64,000 nucleotides of DNA from Spirosoma foliorum (GTDB lineage: Bacteria > Bacteroidota > Bacteroidia > Cytophagales > Spirosomataceae), in assembly GCF_014117325.1 (NCBI RefSeq), contig NZ_CP059732.1:8445501-8509500 (forward strand), read 5' to 3'. The translations under genes and the position numbers were made by a program. How positions within the stretch are numbered: the first letter of the stretch is position 1; every line of letters begins with the position of its first letter. The notes beneath the pieces are model-generated. The model was not told where the DNA came from. It ran no database searches and saw only the letters and a program-made list of their open reading frames with translations. Shown piece after piece: positions 29,144 through 39,120 of this stretch.

Positions 29144-32100
29144 CTACTCATATGCTGCCAATCCTGAAATTTCACGTCCCTGCGCTACTTTTTTCAACTG
29201 CGGTACCAAGTCCTCCATCAGGGCCAGCTCTTTGACTCTACGGGCTTTCCAGCTTAAGGCTAACGGTTCTAAAAGATCAGTCAGTTTTTCACCGTCAAAA
29301 ATCATCCGGTTCAGGATGTTGTCCACAAAGGCTTTCAAGGCTGCTGTTTGTAATCCGTGTTTGTGAGCAATGGTAGCGAGTTCGTTGTCGTACTTGTTGT
29401 CCTTAAACGTCTCGTACCCTTTGCGTAAGCTGTCCACATCTTGCCCGCTGTTCCAGTCCAGACTATTGATGTATTCCGTTAGATCTTCCTGTTCGTCCAT
29501 CAGGTTGGCGTTAGAACTCAGTAAGCTGATGACCTGTGTTTTAGTCATTTTTTGCTTATTGGGTTTCTTTTGCGTACTGTCGGCAATCAGGTTCATGATG
29601 TAGTCGTAATCAATTACGGCAGACGCAAACAGGACAAATTCAAAATCCAGTTGCTGAATCTGGGGCGGTGCCTGATCGCCTTCCTTCTGCTGAATTTCCC
29701 GCAGTTGTTTGGCCGTTTCCAGGTAGGAGCTACGAAACTCCTGCAAGGTTTCTTTGGGCAGAATGGCTTCTATGGTTGCCTTTTGGGTCTCGTCCAGGTC
29801 GGTGTACTGATCAAGCTGCGTTTTGAGCCGTTGCACTTCCTTGAAGTTTTTTACAAACGCAATCCGGGCCGCATCGCCTTTCAGGTTGTATACTTCTTCG
29901 GGTTCGTTGAGCAGATTATGGGCTTCCATAAAAATACCTAACTTCTCCACGGCTTCTTTAAATTGATGGATCACCACTGGGGCAGGATCAACCATCCATA
30001 TTTCTTTCGCACGTGCGTACTCCTCACCCGAAAATAGGGCAATGGCCTGGTTAACGGCCTCCTGCTGCGAACGGAAATCCAGAATATTGCCGTACGGTTT
30101 GGTATCGTTCAATACCCGATTGGTTCGGGAAAAGGCCTGGATTAGCCCGTGGTATTTCAGGTTTTTATCGACATACAAAACGTTCAGGTATTTGGAATCA
30201 AAGCCCGTCAGCAACATATCCACCACAATGGTAATGTCGATCTTGTTTTTGTGCGCGTAGTCTTTATTGCTGTATTTCTGGTCTTTGATACGCCGTTGAA
30301 CATCTTGATAATACAAATCGAATTCATTGATGCTATGATTGGTACCAAACTGCTTGTTGTAATCCGCAATAATTTCCGTTAGCGCTTTCTTTTTCTCTTC
30401 CGGATTTTGCTGGTTGTCTTCTTTTTCCTGCGTTAAATCTTCCTGAAGCTGTTTGATATCAGCAGCGTTTTTCTGGCTTTGCTGATCGCCCTCTTTGGCA
30501 ATCAGTTGAGCAGGCGGAGAAAACACACAGGCAATAGTCAGCGGAATATAGTCCGGAGTTTCGTTTCGTTTCTTTTTCTGAGTTTCTTTGAAAAGTCGGT
30601 AATAATCAATCGCGTTGTTGATCGAAGCCGTTGCCAGTATGGCATTGAATTTACGCTGGTTAGTAGCGGCATTGTGTTTTGCCAGAATGGCGTCTACCAC
30701 CGCTTGTTGCGCAACCGCTTCGCCCGGTTTGGCCTGCTGATCACCTTTCCCTTTGAAATAATCAATGTGAAAACGCAATACATTTTTGTCTTCTATAGCA
30801 TGGGTAATCGTATAGGCATGTAATTGCTTTTCAAAAATATCCTTAGTGGTTTTATACGAAGCGTATTCACCTTCACGGATGTTATACGTAGCATTTTCAT
30901 CAAAAATAGGCGTGCCTGTAAACCCAAATAGCTGAGCCTTTGGAAAGAATTCCTTAATGGCTTTGTGGTTGTCGCCAAATTGCGAACGGTGGCACTCATC
31001 GAAGATGAATGCGATACGTTTGTTACGCAACGGCTCCAGACGTTCTTTGTAGTTTTTCTTATAGGTGCCGTCGAGCGCTAACCCTAATTTTTGAATGGTC
31101 GTGACAATGACTTTATCCGCATAGTCGGTTGAGAGCAAACGCCTTACCAACGTTTCGGTATTTGTATTTTCTTCTACGCTACCTTCCTGAAATTTATTGA
31201 ATTCCTCGCGTGTCTGTCGGTCCAGGTCTTTTCGATCGACGACAAACAAACATTTCTCGATGTCGGGATTATTTTTTAACAGGGTAGAGGCCTTAAACGA
31301 TGTCAGTGTTTTTCCGCTACCCGTAGTGTGCCAGATATACCCGTTACCTCTATTGTCCTTAATACAATCGACAATGGCTTTTACGGCATAAATCTGATAG
31401 GGTCGCATCACGAGCAATTTCTGCTCACTTTCCACCAGTACCATATACTTGCTGATCATCTCACCAAGGGTACACTTGGTTAAGAACGTATCGGTAAAAT
31501 CGTGTAAGTTGTTGATTTTTTTGTTGTTAATGTCGGCCAATTCATAGACTGGCAGAAACTGCTCGTCAGCGTTGAAGGTAAAATGTTGATTCTTGTTATT
31601 CGCAAAATAGAGCGTTTTACTTCCGTTGCTCACGATAAACAACTGCATAAAACAAAGCAGCGAGTTCCCGTAACCGTTTCCTGGCTCGTTTTTGTAATCC
31701 ACAATTTGCTGAATGGCTTTACGTGGTGAAACGTCTAGTTTTTTTAATTCGACCTGCACCACAGGCAAGCCATTAATCAGCAAAATAATATCGTAGCGTT
31801 GATGACTATTTTCTGTATTGATCCGTAACTGACTGATTACCTCAAAGTCATTTCTGCACCAATCTTTAATATTTACCAATGTGTAATGAAGGGGCGTGCC
31901 GTCCTCCCGTTGAAAATACTGCCGTTCACGCAAAAGTTTAGAAGCAATAAAGACATCGGGATTGATGATTTCTTCACGTAGCCGAAAATATTCACTGTCT
32001 GTTAATCGAACCCGATTTAATGCGTCAAATTTTTGACGGAAGTTAGTTTCTAATGATTTCCGATCAGTAATATCAGGACGATAGATATATTTGAGCCCTT

Positions 32101-32146
32101 TTAACTGCTCAATTAGTTTACCTTCTATCTGGGTTTCTTTATTCAT
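29144..32146 (-). CDS. hsdR: Type I restriction-modification system, endonuclease/translocase subunit
   Basis: A 1000-residue motor-nuclease. The N-terminal endonuclease domain carries the PD-(D/E)XK set (D119 in RYDIILLINGLPVVQVELKK; E133-x-K135). The SF2 translocase has Walker A TTGSGKT ending at residue 280 (WHTTGSGKTLTSFKA), DECH-box FIFDECHRSQFG, and motif VI-like QAFSRTNRVLND. A helical C-terminal region binds HsdM. The enzyme pumps unmodified DNA past the complex and cuts it at a distance. It overlaps the XRE controller by four bases and precedes the DUF1016 gene by 10 bp. Length and motifs indicate an intact gene. DNA cutting by the complex also needs HsdM and HsdS, both present. Confidence 0.96.
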   Translation of the reverse strand: MNKETQIEGKLIEQLKGLKYIYRPDITDRKSLETNFRQKFDALNRVRLTDSEYFRLREEIINPDVFIASKLLRERQYFQREDGTPLHYTLVNIKDWCRNDFEVISQLRINTENSHQRYDIILLINGLPVVQVELKKLDVSPRKAIQQIVDYKNEPGNGYGNSLLCFMQLFIVSNGSKTLYFANNKNQHFTFNADEQFLPVYELADINNKKINNLHDFTDTFLTKCTLGEMISKYMVLVESEQKLLVMRPYQIYAVKAIVDCIKDNRGNGYIWHTTGSGKTLTSFKASTLLKNNPDIEKCLFVVDRKDLDRQTREEFNKFQEGSVEENTNTETLVRRLLSTDYADKVIVTTIQKLGLALDGTYKKNYKERLEPLRNKRIAFIFDECHRSQFGDNHKAIKEFFPKAQLFGFTGTPIFDENATYNIREGEYASYKTTKDIFEKQLHAYTITHAIEDKNVLRFHIDYFKGKGDQQAKPGEAVAQQAVVDAILAKHNAATNQRKFNAILATASINNAIDYYRLFKETQKKKRNETPDYIPLTIACVFSPPAQLIAKEGDQQSQKNAADIKQLQEDLTQEKEDNQQNPEEKKKALTEIIADYNKQFGTNHSINEFDLYYQDVQRRIKDQKYSNKDYAHKNKIDITIVVDMLLTGFDSKYLNVLYVDKNLKYHGLIQAFSRTNRVLNDTKPYGNILDFRSQQEAVNQAIALFSGEEYARAKEIWMVDPAPVVIHQFKEAVEKLGIFMEAHNLLNEPEEVYNLKGDAARIAFVKNFKEVQRLKTQLDQYTDLDETQKATIEAILPKETLQEFRSSYLETAKQLREIQQKEGDQAPPQIQQLDFEFVLFASAVIDYDYIMNLIADSTQKKPNKQKMTKTQVISLLSSNANLMDEQEDLTEYINSLDWNSGQDVDSLRKGYETFKDNKYDNELATIAHKHGLQTAALKAFVDNILNRMIFDGEKLTDLLEPLALSWKARRVKELALMEDLVPQLKKVAQGREISGLAAYE

Positions 32147-32331
32147 TCCTCTTTCAGTAAATCTTTAGCAGTAACGTCAAGAATTTTGGCGATTCGAAAC
32201 AAGTCTTCGATGCTGGGCTGTCTCACATTGCGAGCATACTCATTTATAGTATTGTAGCTTTTATCTAGCTTTTTCGCAAGCCAGGTTTGTGAGATACCTT
32301 TCTCGTTCAGAACTTCTCTAATCCGGTTCAT
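32143..32331 (-). CDS. XRE/Cro-CI helix-turn-helix regulator (restriction controller)
   Basis: A 62-residue protein that is essentially one HTH_3 domain: IREVLNEKGISQTWLAKKLD, then SYNTINEYARNVRQPSIEDL and a final helix LFRIAKILDVTAKDLL. It is the first gene of the restriction operon and overlaps hsdR by four bases (ATGA). Small XRE proteins in this place commonly act as controllers that repress or time restriction expression so methylation comes first. The dyad at 32381-32428, 50 bp upstream of its start, is the probable binding site, suggesting autoregulation of the whole operon. Confidence 0.88.
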   Translation of the reverse strand: MNRIREVLNEKGISQTWLAKKLDKSYNTINEYARNVRQPSIEDLFRIAKILDVTAKDLLKEE

Positions 32332-32380
32332 TGGAGCCTGGTTGTGTCTATAGAGGTCAAATAGAAGTCAAATGTAGCAC

Positions 32381-32428
32381 AAATACACAACAATACAGTG
32401 ACTATTTACACTATATTATTGTGTATTT
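32381..32428. promoter_or_regulatory. 48-bp dyad operator upstream of the restriction controller
   Basis: Arms of 20 nt (32381-32400 and 32409-32428) match as inverted copies at 18 of 20 positions around an 8-nt centre. The outer ten bases (AAATACACAA/TTGTGTATTT) are perfect. It lies 50 bp before the controller start codon, where it would overlap the promoter. A direct repeat of GTCAAAT lies between it and the gene at about 32357-32372. Probably the autoregulatory site of the XRE protein. Confidence 0.65.
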
Positions 32429-32604
32429 TCAGTGTTAGACTTTTCTTGCCTGGAGAAGGCGTATGTGAATAATACCAAATCAATGATGTCTTTTCTGGCT
32501 CGGGGTTTTATTAACTAAAACGTTCTGTTTTGCAATGAGCGACTATTTATCCGTTGAGTGGACTCAGCTAAACCCCAAGAGTACTACTTCGGTAGATTCC
32601 TGCT

Positions 32605-33864
32605 TTAAACGTATCGGTAATAAAGCCAGATTGCACCCAGCGTACAAAGTAATGGTATCGTCATGACCAGGGCACCCAGTTTGAGAAATTCCCATGCGCT
32701 GACCGACTGGCCTTCCCGGCGCAGCGCAACCAGCCATAATATCGTAGCCAGCGAACCTGTAACTGACAAATTGGGGCCCAAATCAACGCCGATCAGAATC
32801 GCACTTTTGATCACCTCAGGAACCTGACCAGCCTGCACGACTGTGCCTGCAATCAACCCGGCAGGTAGGTTATTAACCAGGTTACAGGCAATTGCTACAC
32901 CGACGCCACTCAACCAGGTTGTTTCCGATACTGACTGGGCTGTATTGGTCCGTAACAGCGTAGTTAGCTCCTCAATAACACCGGTCTTAGCCAGGGCTTC
33001 CACCAGCACAAACAGCCCTGCTACCAGCGGCAGCACAGCCCAGGACACGTCTTTGATAACGACCCAGGGATTTTTTCTGGCCCTGATCAGCACCAGCGCG
33101 GAGGTGAGACAACCGGTTATAGCTGTGGGTAGACCCAGCGGTTCATCAAGCGCCGACGCCCCCAGCAGAATAAGCGCGGTTATGGTAAGACCGATAATGG
33201 CTAAACGCCCACCCGGCGACAGGGTCGGAATGAAAATATCCTGCGCAATAGACTCTCGTAACTCATCGCGCTGGGTGAAGCGCAGGATTGTGTAGGTAGT
33301 GGCAACCGATACAACGGAGGGCAATGTATAATAGCCTAACCAGACTACTAAAGGAGGCATGTGCGTGCCGTAAATAACCAGATTGGCTGGGTTAGAGATC
33401 GGCAGTACAAACGAAGCGGCATTGGCGATGAAGGCACAGATAAACAAATAGGGCAGTGGATTCTTAACCTTCGCCGTTTTAACGGCGGCCGCTACGGCTG
33501 GAGTAAGCACAACGGCTGTAGCATCATTGGACAAAAAAGTCGTAACCACGATACCTACCAAATAAATTAACCCGAAAAGCCGGATGGCCGATCCATTAGC
33601 CTGCCTGGTTGCATGGGCTGCCAGCCAATCGAAAAGCCCCTCTTCCCGAGCTGTTTCGGCGAGCAGCATCATGCCGATCAGGAACAGGTACACATCCGTT
33701 CCTTTGGCAATACCCGACAGACCTTCAGCAGGGGTAATCAGGCCAAGAATGAGCAAGAGGGTTGCCCCAGTAACTGCCCAAATGAATTCAGGTATTTTTA
33801 AAGGGCGAATGATGATTCCACCAATCGACAAAATGGTAATTATCCAGATAATACTATGAGGCAT
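32605..33864 (-). CDS. ArsB/NhaD-type ion transporter
   Basis: A 419-residue membrane protein with about eleven to twelve helices, of the ion transporter superfamily that holds ArsB and NhaD. It has FLSNDATAVVLTPAV near residue 112 and a mirrored CNLVNNLPAGLIAGTVVQAG in the second half, the paired re-entrant motifs of this group. Members exchange arsenite, Na+ or organic anions. No arsR, arsC or arsenate-linked gene lies beside it, so arsenite export is not supported by context. It is divergent from the hybrid sensor gene at 34366, leaving a 500-bp regulatory gap. The exact substrate is open. Confidence 0.85.
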   Translation of the reverse strand: MPHSIIWIITILSIGGIIIRPLKIPEFIWAVTGATLLLILGLITPAEGLSGIAKGTDVYLFLIGMMLLAETAREEGLFDWLAAHATRQANGSAIRLFGLIYLVGIVVTTFLSNDATAVVLTPAVAAAVKTAKVKNPLPYLFICAFIANAASFVLPISNPANLVIYGTHMPPLVVWLGYYTLPSVVSVATTYTILRFTQRDELRESIAQDIFIPTLSPGGRLAIIGLTITALILLGASALDEPLGLPTAITGCLTSALVLIRARKNPWVVIKDVSWAVLPLVAGLFVLVEALAKTGVIEELTTLLRTNTAQSVSETTWLSGVGVAIACNLVNNLPAGLIAGTVVQAGQVPEVIKSAILIGVDLGPNLSVTGSLATILWLVALRREGQSVSAWEFLKLGALVMTIPLLCTLGAIWLYYRYV

Positions 33865-34365
33865 ATGAATGGTAAGTAATCAAATGATGCAGGTCACTTC
33901 AGGCATGGCCGTGTAGAGCAGATTAACCAACGGAGCCAGTAATGGTTTCACCATGCTTAAGCGCAAAGCTGTAATCATCCGTAATCTTGAAAAGGGGTCA
34001 CTACAAAACATCGCCCAGAATACCCTAAACTCCCAAACGTAGTTCTTCAACCCAATTAATTTGTAAAATGTAACATGGGCAATTGAACATGTAACATGCT
34101 TTTTGTATGTTTTGGATTATGTCAATATACTTTTGTCCTCAATTGTTATTATATGACCCTTCGTATCGTGAATGTTTCTACCGATGACAAAATGTTACAG
34201 AAAACCTTTGGCAAACGAAAGTAAGATGAGTTGATCTTTGGAGTGTTTTATGCCTAAGCTGAGCTTATCCGGGAGGATGCAATGGTAAATTTACTAAAGC
34301 TATCGTAGGCGCTAAGACTTTAAGTTGATGCAGATGTTTTGGTGGCAAAATAAAAAGTATAATAC
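33865..34365. promoter_or_regulatory. Divergent intergenic region with paired TGTAACATG sites
   Basis: A 500-bp gap lies between divergent genes. TGTAACATG occurs twice in direct orientation, at 34069-34077 and 34090-34098, exactly 21 bp (two helical turns) apart, so a dimer could bind on one face. Downstream, TACTTTTG (34128-34135) fits the Bacteroidota -7 box TAnnTTTG, with a TTTG 22 bp before it at 34102-34105. That would leave a 5' leader of over 200 nt before the ATG at 34366. No other gene or repeat was recognised. Confidence 0.45.
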
Positions 34366-37300
34366 ATGCCTCTCAGGATCGTAGTTTATATTTTTTGGCT
34401 GTGGTGTCCATTAACCGCGCTAGCCCAGTCCGGTAAGATGTTTACGGTCGAAAACGGTCTATCGGGTAGTGTGGTTAGAGATATCCATCAGGATCGAAGC
34501 GGTTTCTTGTGGATTGCTACCGAAGACGGCTTAAACCGGTTTGACGGGCTAACATTCACAGTATACAGGCACGATAAAAAAAACGACACCGGAATTTTAA
34601 ATAACCAACTTCAGACTTTATACGAGGATAAGGCTGGTAGAATGTATGTTGGTTCAATCGATGGCTTACAGTATTACGACCCTGCAAGGGATACCTTTCA
34701 TAAAATCCCCCTCAAGCTGGCTGATGGGACTTCCGTAAGTACCCGTGTCGTGAGCATCTGCGAACGAAAAAATGGCGATATTCTGGTCGGAACCTCTGGT
34801 CGTGGCCTCTTTAAATTGACCTGGAAGGAAGGTCAGTTATTGGGGCAAAAAATGCAACTGAATATCCATACCGATCTGCTAATCAAAGTTTTTGAAGATA
34901 CTGATCAGAACTTGTGGATATCTACTGAAGACAAAGGGCTGTGCCGATTTGATGGGCGTTCGGTCAGATCCTTTTTTGAATCCAAAAAAGTGCAGAATAA
35001 TGTGGTAAAGAGCATCTGTCAGGATCGATATGGACGCCTGTTCGTCGGTAACATGAGTAGTGGGCTTTATCAGTATGACTCTGCCAGTCAGACATTTATT
35101 GTCATCCCTTATCATGGGCGTACAGATCTTTCAATCGAGGAGTTAGTGGTCAATCGGAACAATCAAATTCTTATGGCTACCAGCGGGAAAGGATTGAAGT
35201 ATTTTGATCCGGCTACCAACCAGATTCTGGATGTGAACACGAATGTGATCAGCTTTGATTTCTCTAAATCCAAGGTGCATTCCATTCTGGAAGATAGATC
35301 TGGTAATGTATGGATCGGAATTTTTCAGAAGGGACTATTACTGCTTTCAGGCAACCCTAATCGGTTCGGTTACATTGGTTACAAATCGGTCAGCAGTAAT
35401 ACGATCGGCTCAAGTACCGTCATGGCTTTATTTCAGGATACTCAAAAAACAATTTGGGTAGGTACCGACAATGATGGTCTATATGCACTTTCTCCTGGCT
35501 CTGCCACGAGTGTACACTACCAACCCGATACGGACGGTGGTCCTGTACCCGCCAATATTATGGCCATTTATGAGGATTCAAGGAACAATCTCTGGCTTGG
35601 TTCCTATTTAAGTGGGCTGGCAAAATTTGACCGGAAAACAAAAAAGAGCAGCTATATCAGTAAGCTTGTTGATAAAAATGGCGACAACGTCCAGCGGGTC
35701 TTTAGTATCAAGGAAGATTCCAGGCAGCAACTTTGGATAGCTACGATGGGTTCTGGTTTATTCTGCCTGAATCTTTCCTCCGGAAACGTCAAAAACTTTG
35801 ACGCGATACCCAGTAAACTGCCCCAATCTACCAAGAATCAGATTCCGAGTAACTGGATCAATTGTCTGCTCGTTTCTAAAGACAATAAGCTGTTTATTGG
35901 GACGTTCGATGGGCTGGCCTGCCTGGATCTGGATACAGAAAGTTTTGTTTCCACCTTTGGCAGTAATGGTCTCTTGAGAGGAGTCGTCATCTATTCCCTG
36001 TTTGATGATACGAAAGGCAACTTGTGGCTGGGCACATCTCACGGATTGAAAAGGCTCAATCGTTCAACCAAGGAGATTACCTCATTTGACATAGATAATG
36101 GCTTACCCAGCAGTCTGATCTCCGCCATTCAGGGTGATAATGATGGCCATTTATGGCTTAGTACCAATCGGGGTTTGTCGAGGATGGATCTGGCAACCAA
36201 TACGTTTATCAATTTCTACTCGGCCGACGGCCTGCAGGGCAATCAATTTAGTCAGGGAGCATCTATAGAAGCTGAGAATGAGGAACTTTATTTCGGCGGG
36301 GTCAATGGAATTACCCAGTTTAAACCTGATGAGATTCGCGTTGCCAATAAACGGCTTTCTGTACAGATTGTTGATCTCTACATCCACGATAAACCGGTCC
36401 GAAAAGGTACAACGTCAGGTGGGTATCAAGTTATTGATACAACTGTCAATAATGCCAGCGAATTTCACTTGTCGCATCTGGATAACTCATTCACGCTGGA
36501 GTTTTCGACGATGGATTTTATTGATGCCGAACGGGTTGCCTACTTGTATTCCATCAATGACAACGACTGGATAGAACTACGTCCAGGCTCTAACCGATTG
36601 ACATTCGATAACTTAGCTCCTGGAACCTACGTGTTTCGGTTAAAGGCCAAAGCCAATAAAGCCATTTCCGATATTCATCAGGTAACCATCCTTATTCACC
36701 CGGCCTGGTATTTATCAATTTGGGCGAAGGTTGTCTATGGCTTACTGATCCTGAGCCTATCAGGGCTAGTGTATCGAACGATTCGCAACCGGCGACGGAT
36801 CAAGGAGGAAATGTTGGCTCATCAACGACTGGAAGAAGTTAACGAAGCCAAGCTCCAGTTTTTTATCAATATTGCCCATGAGATACGAACTCCGTTGACG
36901 CTGGTTGTCAGTCCGTTGCAAAGACTAATTAACCAGGATCAGGATAAGGAGCGGAGGCACCTGTACGACATTATGGGGCGGAATACAAAACGTATACTGG
37001 ATTTGGTGAACCAGTTAATGGATATCCGCAAGATTGAAAAAGGGCAAATGGCCTTACAGTTGGACCGCGTTGATATGGTTCATTTTACAAGCGAAATCTG
37101 TCAGTTATTCGAAGAGCAAATCCAGGCCAAACAGATTCACTTTGGCATGGATTTGCCAACGGATCAGGTTTTTGCCCGTATTGACCCCCTGAATTTTGAT
37201 AAAGTGCTCATTAATATCCTGTCGAATGCGTTCAAATTTACCCCTGTCGATGGGACAATTCGGGTAGCCTTGACCGTAAAACCAAGCCCAAATCAACAGG

Positions 37301-38421
37301 ATCTGGTTATTGCGATCGAAGATTCGGGTCAATGCATTAATGAGGCCGAGACGGAACGGATATTCGACTGCTTCTACCAATCAGCTGACCACCGCGATTA
37401 CAATCAATCTGGCACAGGCATTGGCCTTCATCTGGTAAAACAACTGGTACAACTGCATGGGGGTACTATTCGGGTCGAAAATAAAGAGCCCATTGGCTGC
37501 TGCTTTTCTATAACACTGCCTGTCGAAGAAATCGTTGCTGTCCAAGCCCCTGGTATGGCGACCTTGGACGGCAATCAGCACTTACCTGAACCCAAAATGG
37601 AAGTGCCATTGGAAGCCAGGCTGAAAGGGAAATTGAAACGTGTGGTCATTGCCGACGATGACAGCGAGATATGTAATTACCTAATTGACGAGTTATCTGG
37701 TGAGTATACCGTATTCTCCTATGCCAATGGTGAAGAGGCCTATAAGGGAATATTGAAAGAAAAACCAGACCTGGTTGTCAGTGATGTTATGATGCCCGTG
37801 ATGGATGGCATGACGCTTTGCCGTAAGATGAGAGCCAATCCCTTGATCAATCATATACCGATTGTACTGTTAACGGCCAAAACTGAGGAATCGACTAATG
37901 TTCAGGGACTTGAGCTGGGCGCGGATGCCTACATCACCAAACCGTTCAACATGGACATCTTGCTGAAAACGATTAATGGCCTGATCAGAAACAGACAGAT
38001 TCTGAAGAACAACGAACAGGAACAGCACTATCAGGAAGAGTTCATTTCAAAGATCAGTATTAAGGCCTCTGAGGAAAAGTTGCTGGAAAAAGTCCATCTG
38101 ATCATCAATCAGAATCTGGCCAATCCTGAGTTGAGTGTTGAAATGATTGCCAGTGAAATAGGCATCAGTCGGGTGCATCTGCATCGTAAACTGAAAGAAC
38201 TGACCAATTTAACGACCAGAGATCTCATACGAACGATTCGGCTAAAACAGGCAGCGGAACTACTTCATGTTAAAGGACTAAGTGTTTCAGAAGTTTCGTT
38301 TGCTGTAGGCTATTCGAACGTAAACAATTTTTCCGTCGCGTTTAAAGAGCAATATGGCGTAGCACCAACCGGCTACGCAGCGCAACGTGATACCTATAAA
38401 AGAACTAAGGTTATCGGTTGA
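34366..38421 (+). CDS. Hybrid two-component system sensor/regulator of the polysaccharide locus
   Basis: A 1351-residue HTCS protein. A signal peptide (1-21) is followed by a periplasmic sensor of repeated beta-propeller blades (WIATEDGLNRFDGL-type motifs, about 30-640) and a Y_Y_Y domain (about 690-775). One membrane helix lies near 785-805. The kinase core follows, with phospho-acceptor His838 in IAHEIRTPLTLVV and an ATPase domain with GTGIGLHLVKQLV. A receiver domain has Asp1140 (VVSDVMMPVMDG) and a C-terminal AraC HTH (about 1250-1345). Such proteins sense oligosaccharide breakdown products and directly activate their PUL. It heads this locus, followed by sigma, FecR and susCD. It is complete and no key residue is missing. 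Confidence 0.95.
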   Translation: MPLRIVVYIFWLWCPLTALAQSGKMFTVENGLSGSVVRDIHQDRSGFLWIATEDGLNRFDGLTFTVYRHDKKNDTGILNNQLQTLYEDKAGRMYVGSIDGLQYYDPARDTFHKIPLKLADGTSVSTRVVSICERKNGDILVGTSGRGLFKLTWKEGQLLGQKMQLNIHTDLLIKVFEDTDQNLWISTEDKGLCRFDGRSVRSFFESKKVQNNVVKSICQDRYGRLFVGNMSSGLYQYDSASQTFIVIPYHGRTDLSIEELVVNRNNQILMATSGKGLKYFDPATNQILDVNTNVISFDFSKSKVHSILEDRSGNVWIGIFQKGLLLLSGNPNRFGYIGYKSVSSNTIGSSTVMALFQDTQKTIWVGTDNDGLYALSPGSATSVHYQPDTDGGPVPANIMAIYEDSRNNLWLGSYLSGLAKFDRKTKKSSYISKLVDKNGDNVQRVFSIKEDSRQQLWIATMGSGLFCLNLSSGNVKNFDAIPSKLPQSTKNQIPSNWINCLLVSKDNKLFIGTFDGLACLDLDTESFVSTFGSNGLLRGVVIYSLFDDTKGNLWLGTSHGLKRLNRSTKEITSFDIDNGLPSSLISAIQGDNDGHLWLSTNRGLSRMDLATNTFINFYSADGLQGNQFSQGASIEAENEELYFGGVNGITQFKPDEIRVANKRLSVQIVDLYIHDKPVRKGTTSGGYQVIDTTVNNASEFHLSHLDNSFTLEFSTMDFIDAERVAYLYSINDNDWIELRPGSNRLTFDNLAPGTYVFRLKAKANKAISDIHQVTILIHPAWYLSIWAKVVYGLLILSLSGLVYRTIRNRRRIKEEMLAHQRLEEVNEAKLQFFINIAHEIRTPLTLVVSPLQRLINQDQDKERRHLYDIMGRNTKRILDLVNQLMDIRKIEKGQMALQLDRVDMVHFTSEICQLFEEQIQAKQIHFGMDLPTDQVFARIDPLNFDKVLINILSNAFKFTPVDGTIRVALTVKPSPNQQDLVIAIEDSGQCINEAETERIFDCFYQSADHRDYNQSGTGIGLHLVKQLVQLHGGTIRVENKEPIGCCFSITLPVEEIVAVQAPGMATLDGNQHLPEPKMEVPLEARLKGKLKRVVIADDDSEICNYLIDELSGEYTVFSYANGEEAYKGILKEKPDLVVSDVMMPVMDGMTLCRKMRANPLINHIPIVLLTAKTEESTNVQGLELGADAYITKPFNMDILLKTINGLIRNRQILKNNEQEQHYQEEFISKISIKASEEKLLEKVHLIINQNLANPELSVEMIASEIGISRVHLHRKLKELTNLTTRDLIRTIRLKQAAELLHVKGLSVSEVSFAVGYSNVNNFSVAFKEQYGVAPTGYAAQRDTYKRTKVIG

Positions 38422-38471
38422 CGTGTGTATGTTTTTTTCTATTCTGAATTAAGTGTTTATCCCTAAACTTC

Positions 38472-39062
38472 ATGACTTCCGACGATCATTTGTTATGGCA
38501 ATTATACCGTGAGGGCAATAAGAAGGCCCTGGGTCGACTGGCTGAACGCTACTACCGTACGCTGAAACACTATGGTCTAAAGTTTATGGTGGATGAAGAC
38601 GTAGTTGAAGACTGTATTCAGGAATTGTTTTTACAACTCTGGCAAAATCGCTTGCAGATTAATGAAACAGAGTCGGTTAAGCATTACTTGTTAAAAGCAC
38701 TCAGGCATCATGTAATGCAGTATTTACGAAGTCTGAAACGGCTGAATCAGGAAGATCTGGATTGGGATAATTCAATAGCTGATGAAACGGATTCGGAAAC
38801 GCTATTGATTCAACGGGAATCTCTTACGCTGCTTGTTAATACCATACAGACTCAATTAGCCACTTTACCAAGTCGTGAGCGGGAGGCTCTCTACCTACGC
38901 TTTTACGAAGACTTATCCATTCCGGAGATTGCCGAAATGATGAATGTTAACCGGCAGTCGGTTTCTAACTTTCTGCAGAAAGCCCTCAATAAGCTTCGTA
39001 ATCAGTGGCTTGTCCATACGTTTCTAATTAGTTGCATTTTTTTTCAAAAAAATTTCCTTTAA
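38472..39062 (+). CDS. ECF RNA polymerase sigma factor (sigma-70 family)
   Basis: A 196-residue ECF sigma factor. Region 2 includes DVVEDCIQELFLQLWQNRLQ. Region 4 includes LPSREREALYLRFYEDLSIP and EIAEMMNVNRQSVSNFLQKA. It starts 50 bp after the HTCS gene and is followed 58 bp later by a FecR anti-sigma gene, the usual order of FecI-FecR-SusC trans-envelope signalling. The partner receptor with an STN domain is the next gene but one. It should drive susC and downstream genes after release by the FecR protein. The target promoter was not identified. Confidence 0.93.
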   Translation: MTSDDHLLWQLYREGNKKALGRLAERYYRTLKHYGLKFMVDEDVVEDCIQELFLQLWQNRLQINETESVKHYLLKALRHHVMQYLRSLKRLNQEDLDWDNSIADETDSETLLIQRESLTLLVNTIQTQLATLPSREREALYLRFYEDLSIPEIAEMMNVNRQSVSNFLQKALNKLRNQWLVHTFLISCIFFQKNFL

Positions 39063-39120
39063 GTAGGGTATCGTCGGGGCTATTCTTCATACTATCAATG
39101 AAAATCGAAGAAAAGTACCA

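Noticed and set aside
32605..33864. Naming the transporter arsB as part of an arsenic resistance operon
   Set aside because: No arsR, arsC or related gene is adjacent, so only the superfamily can be stated.
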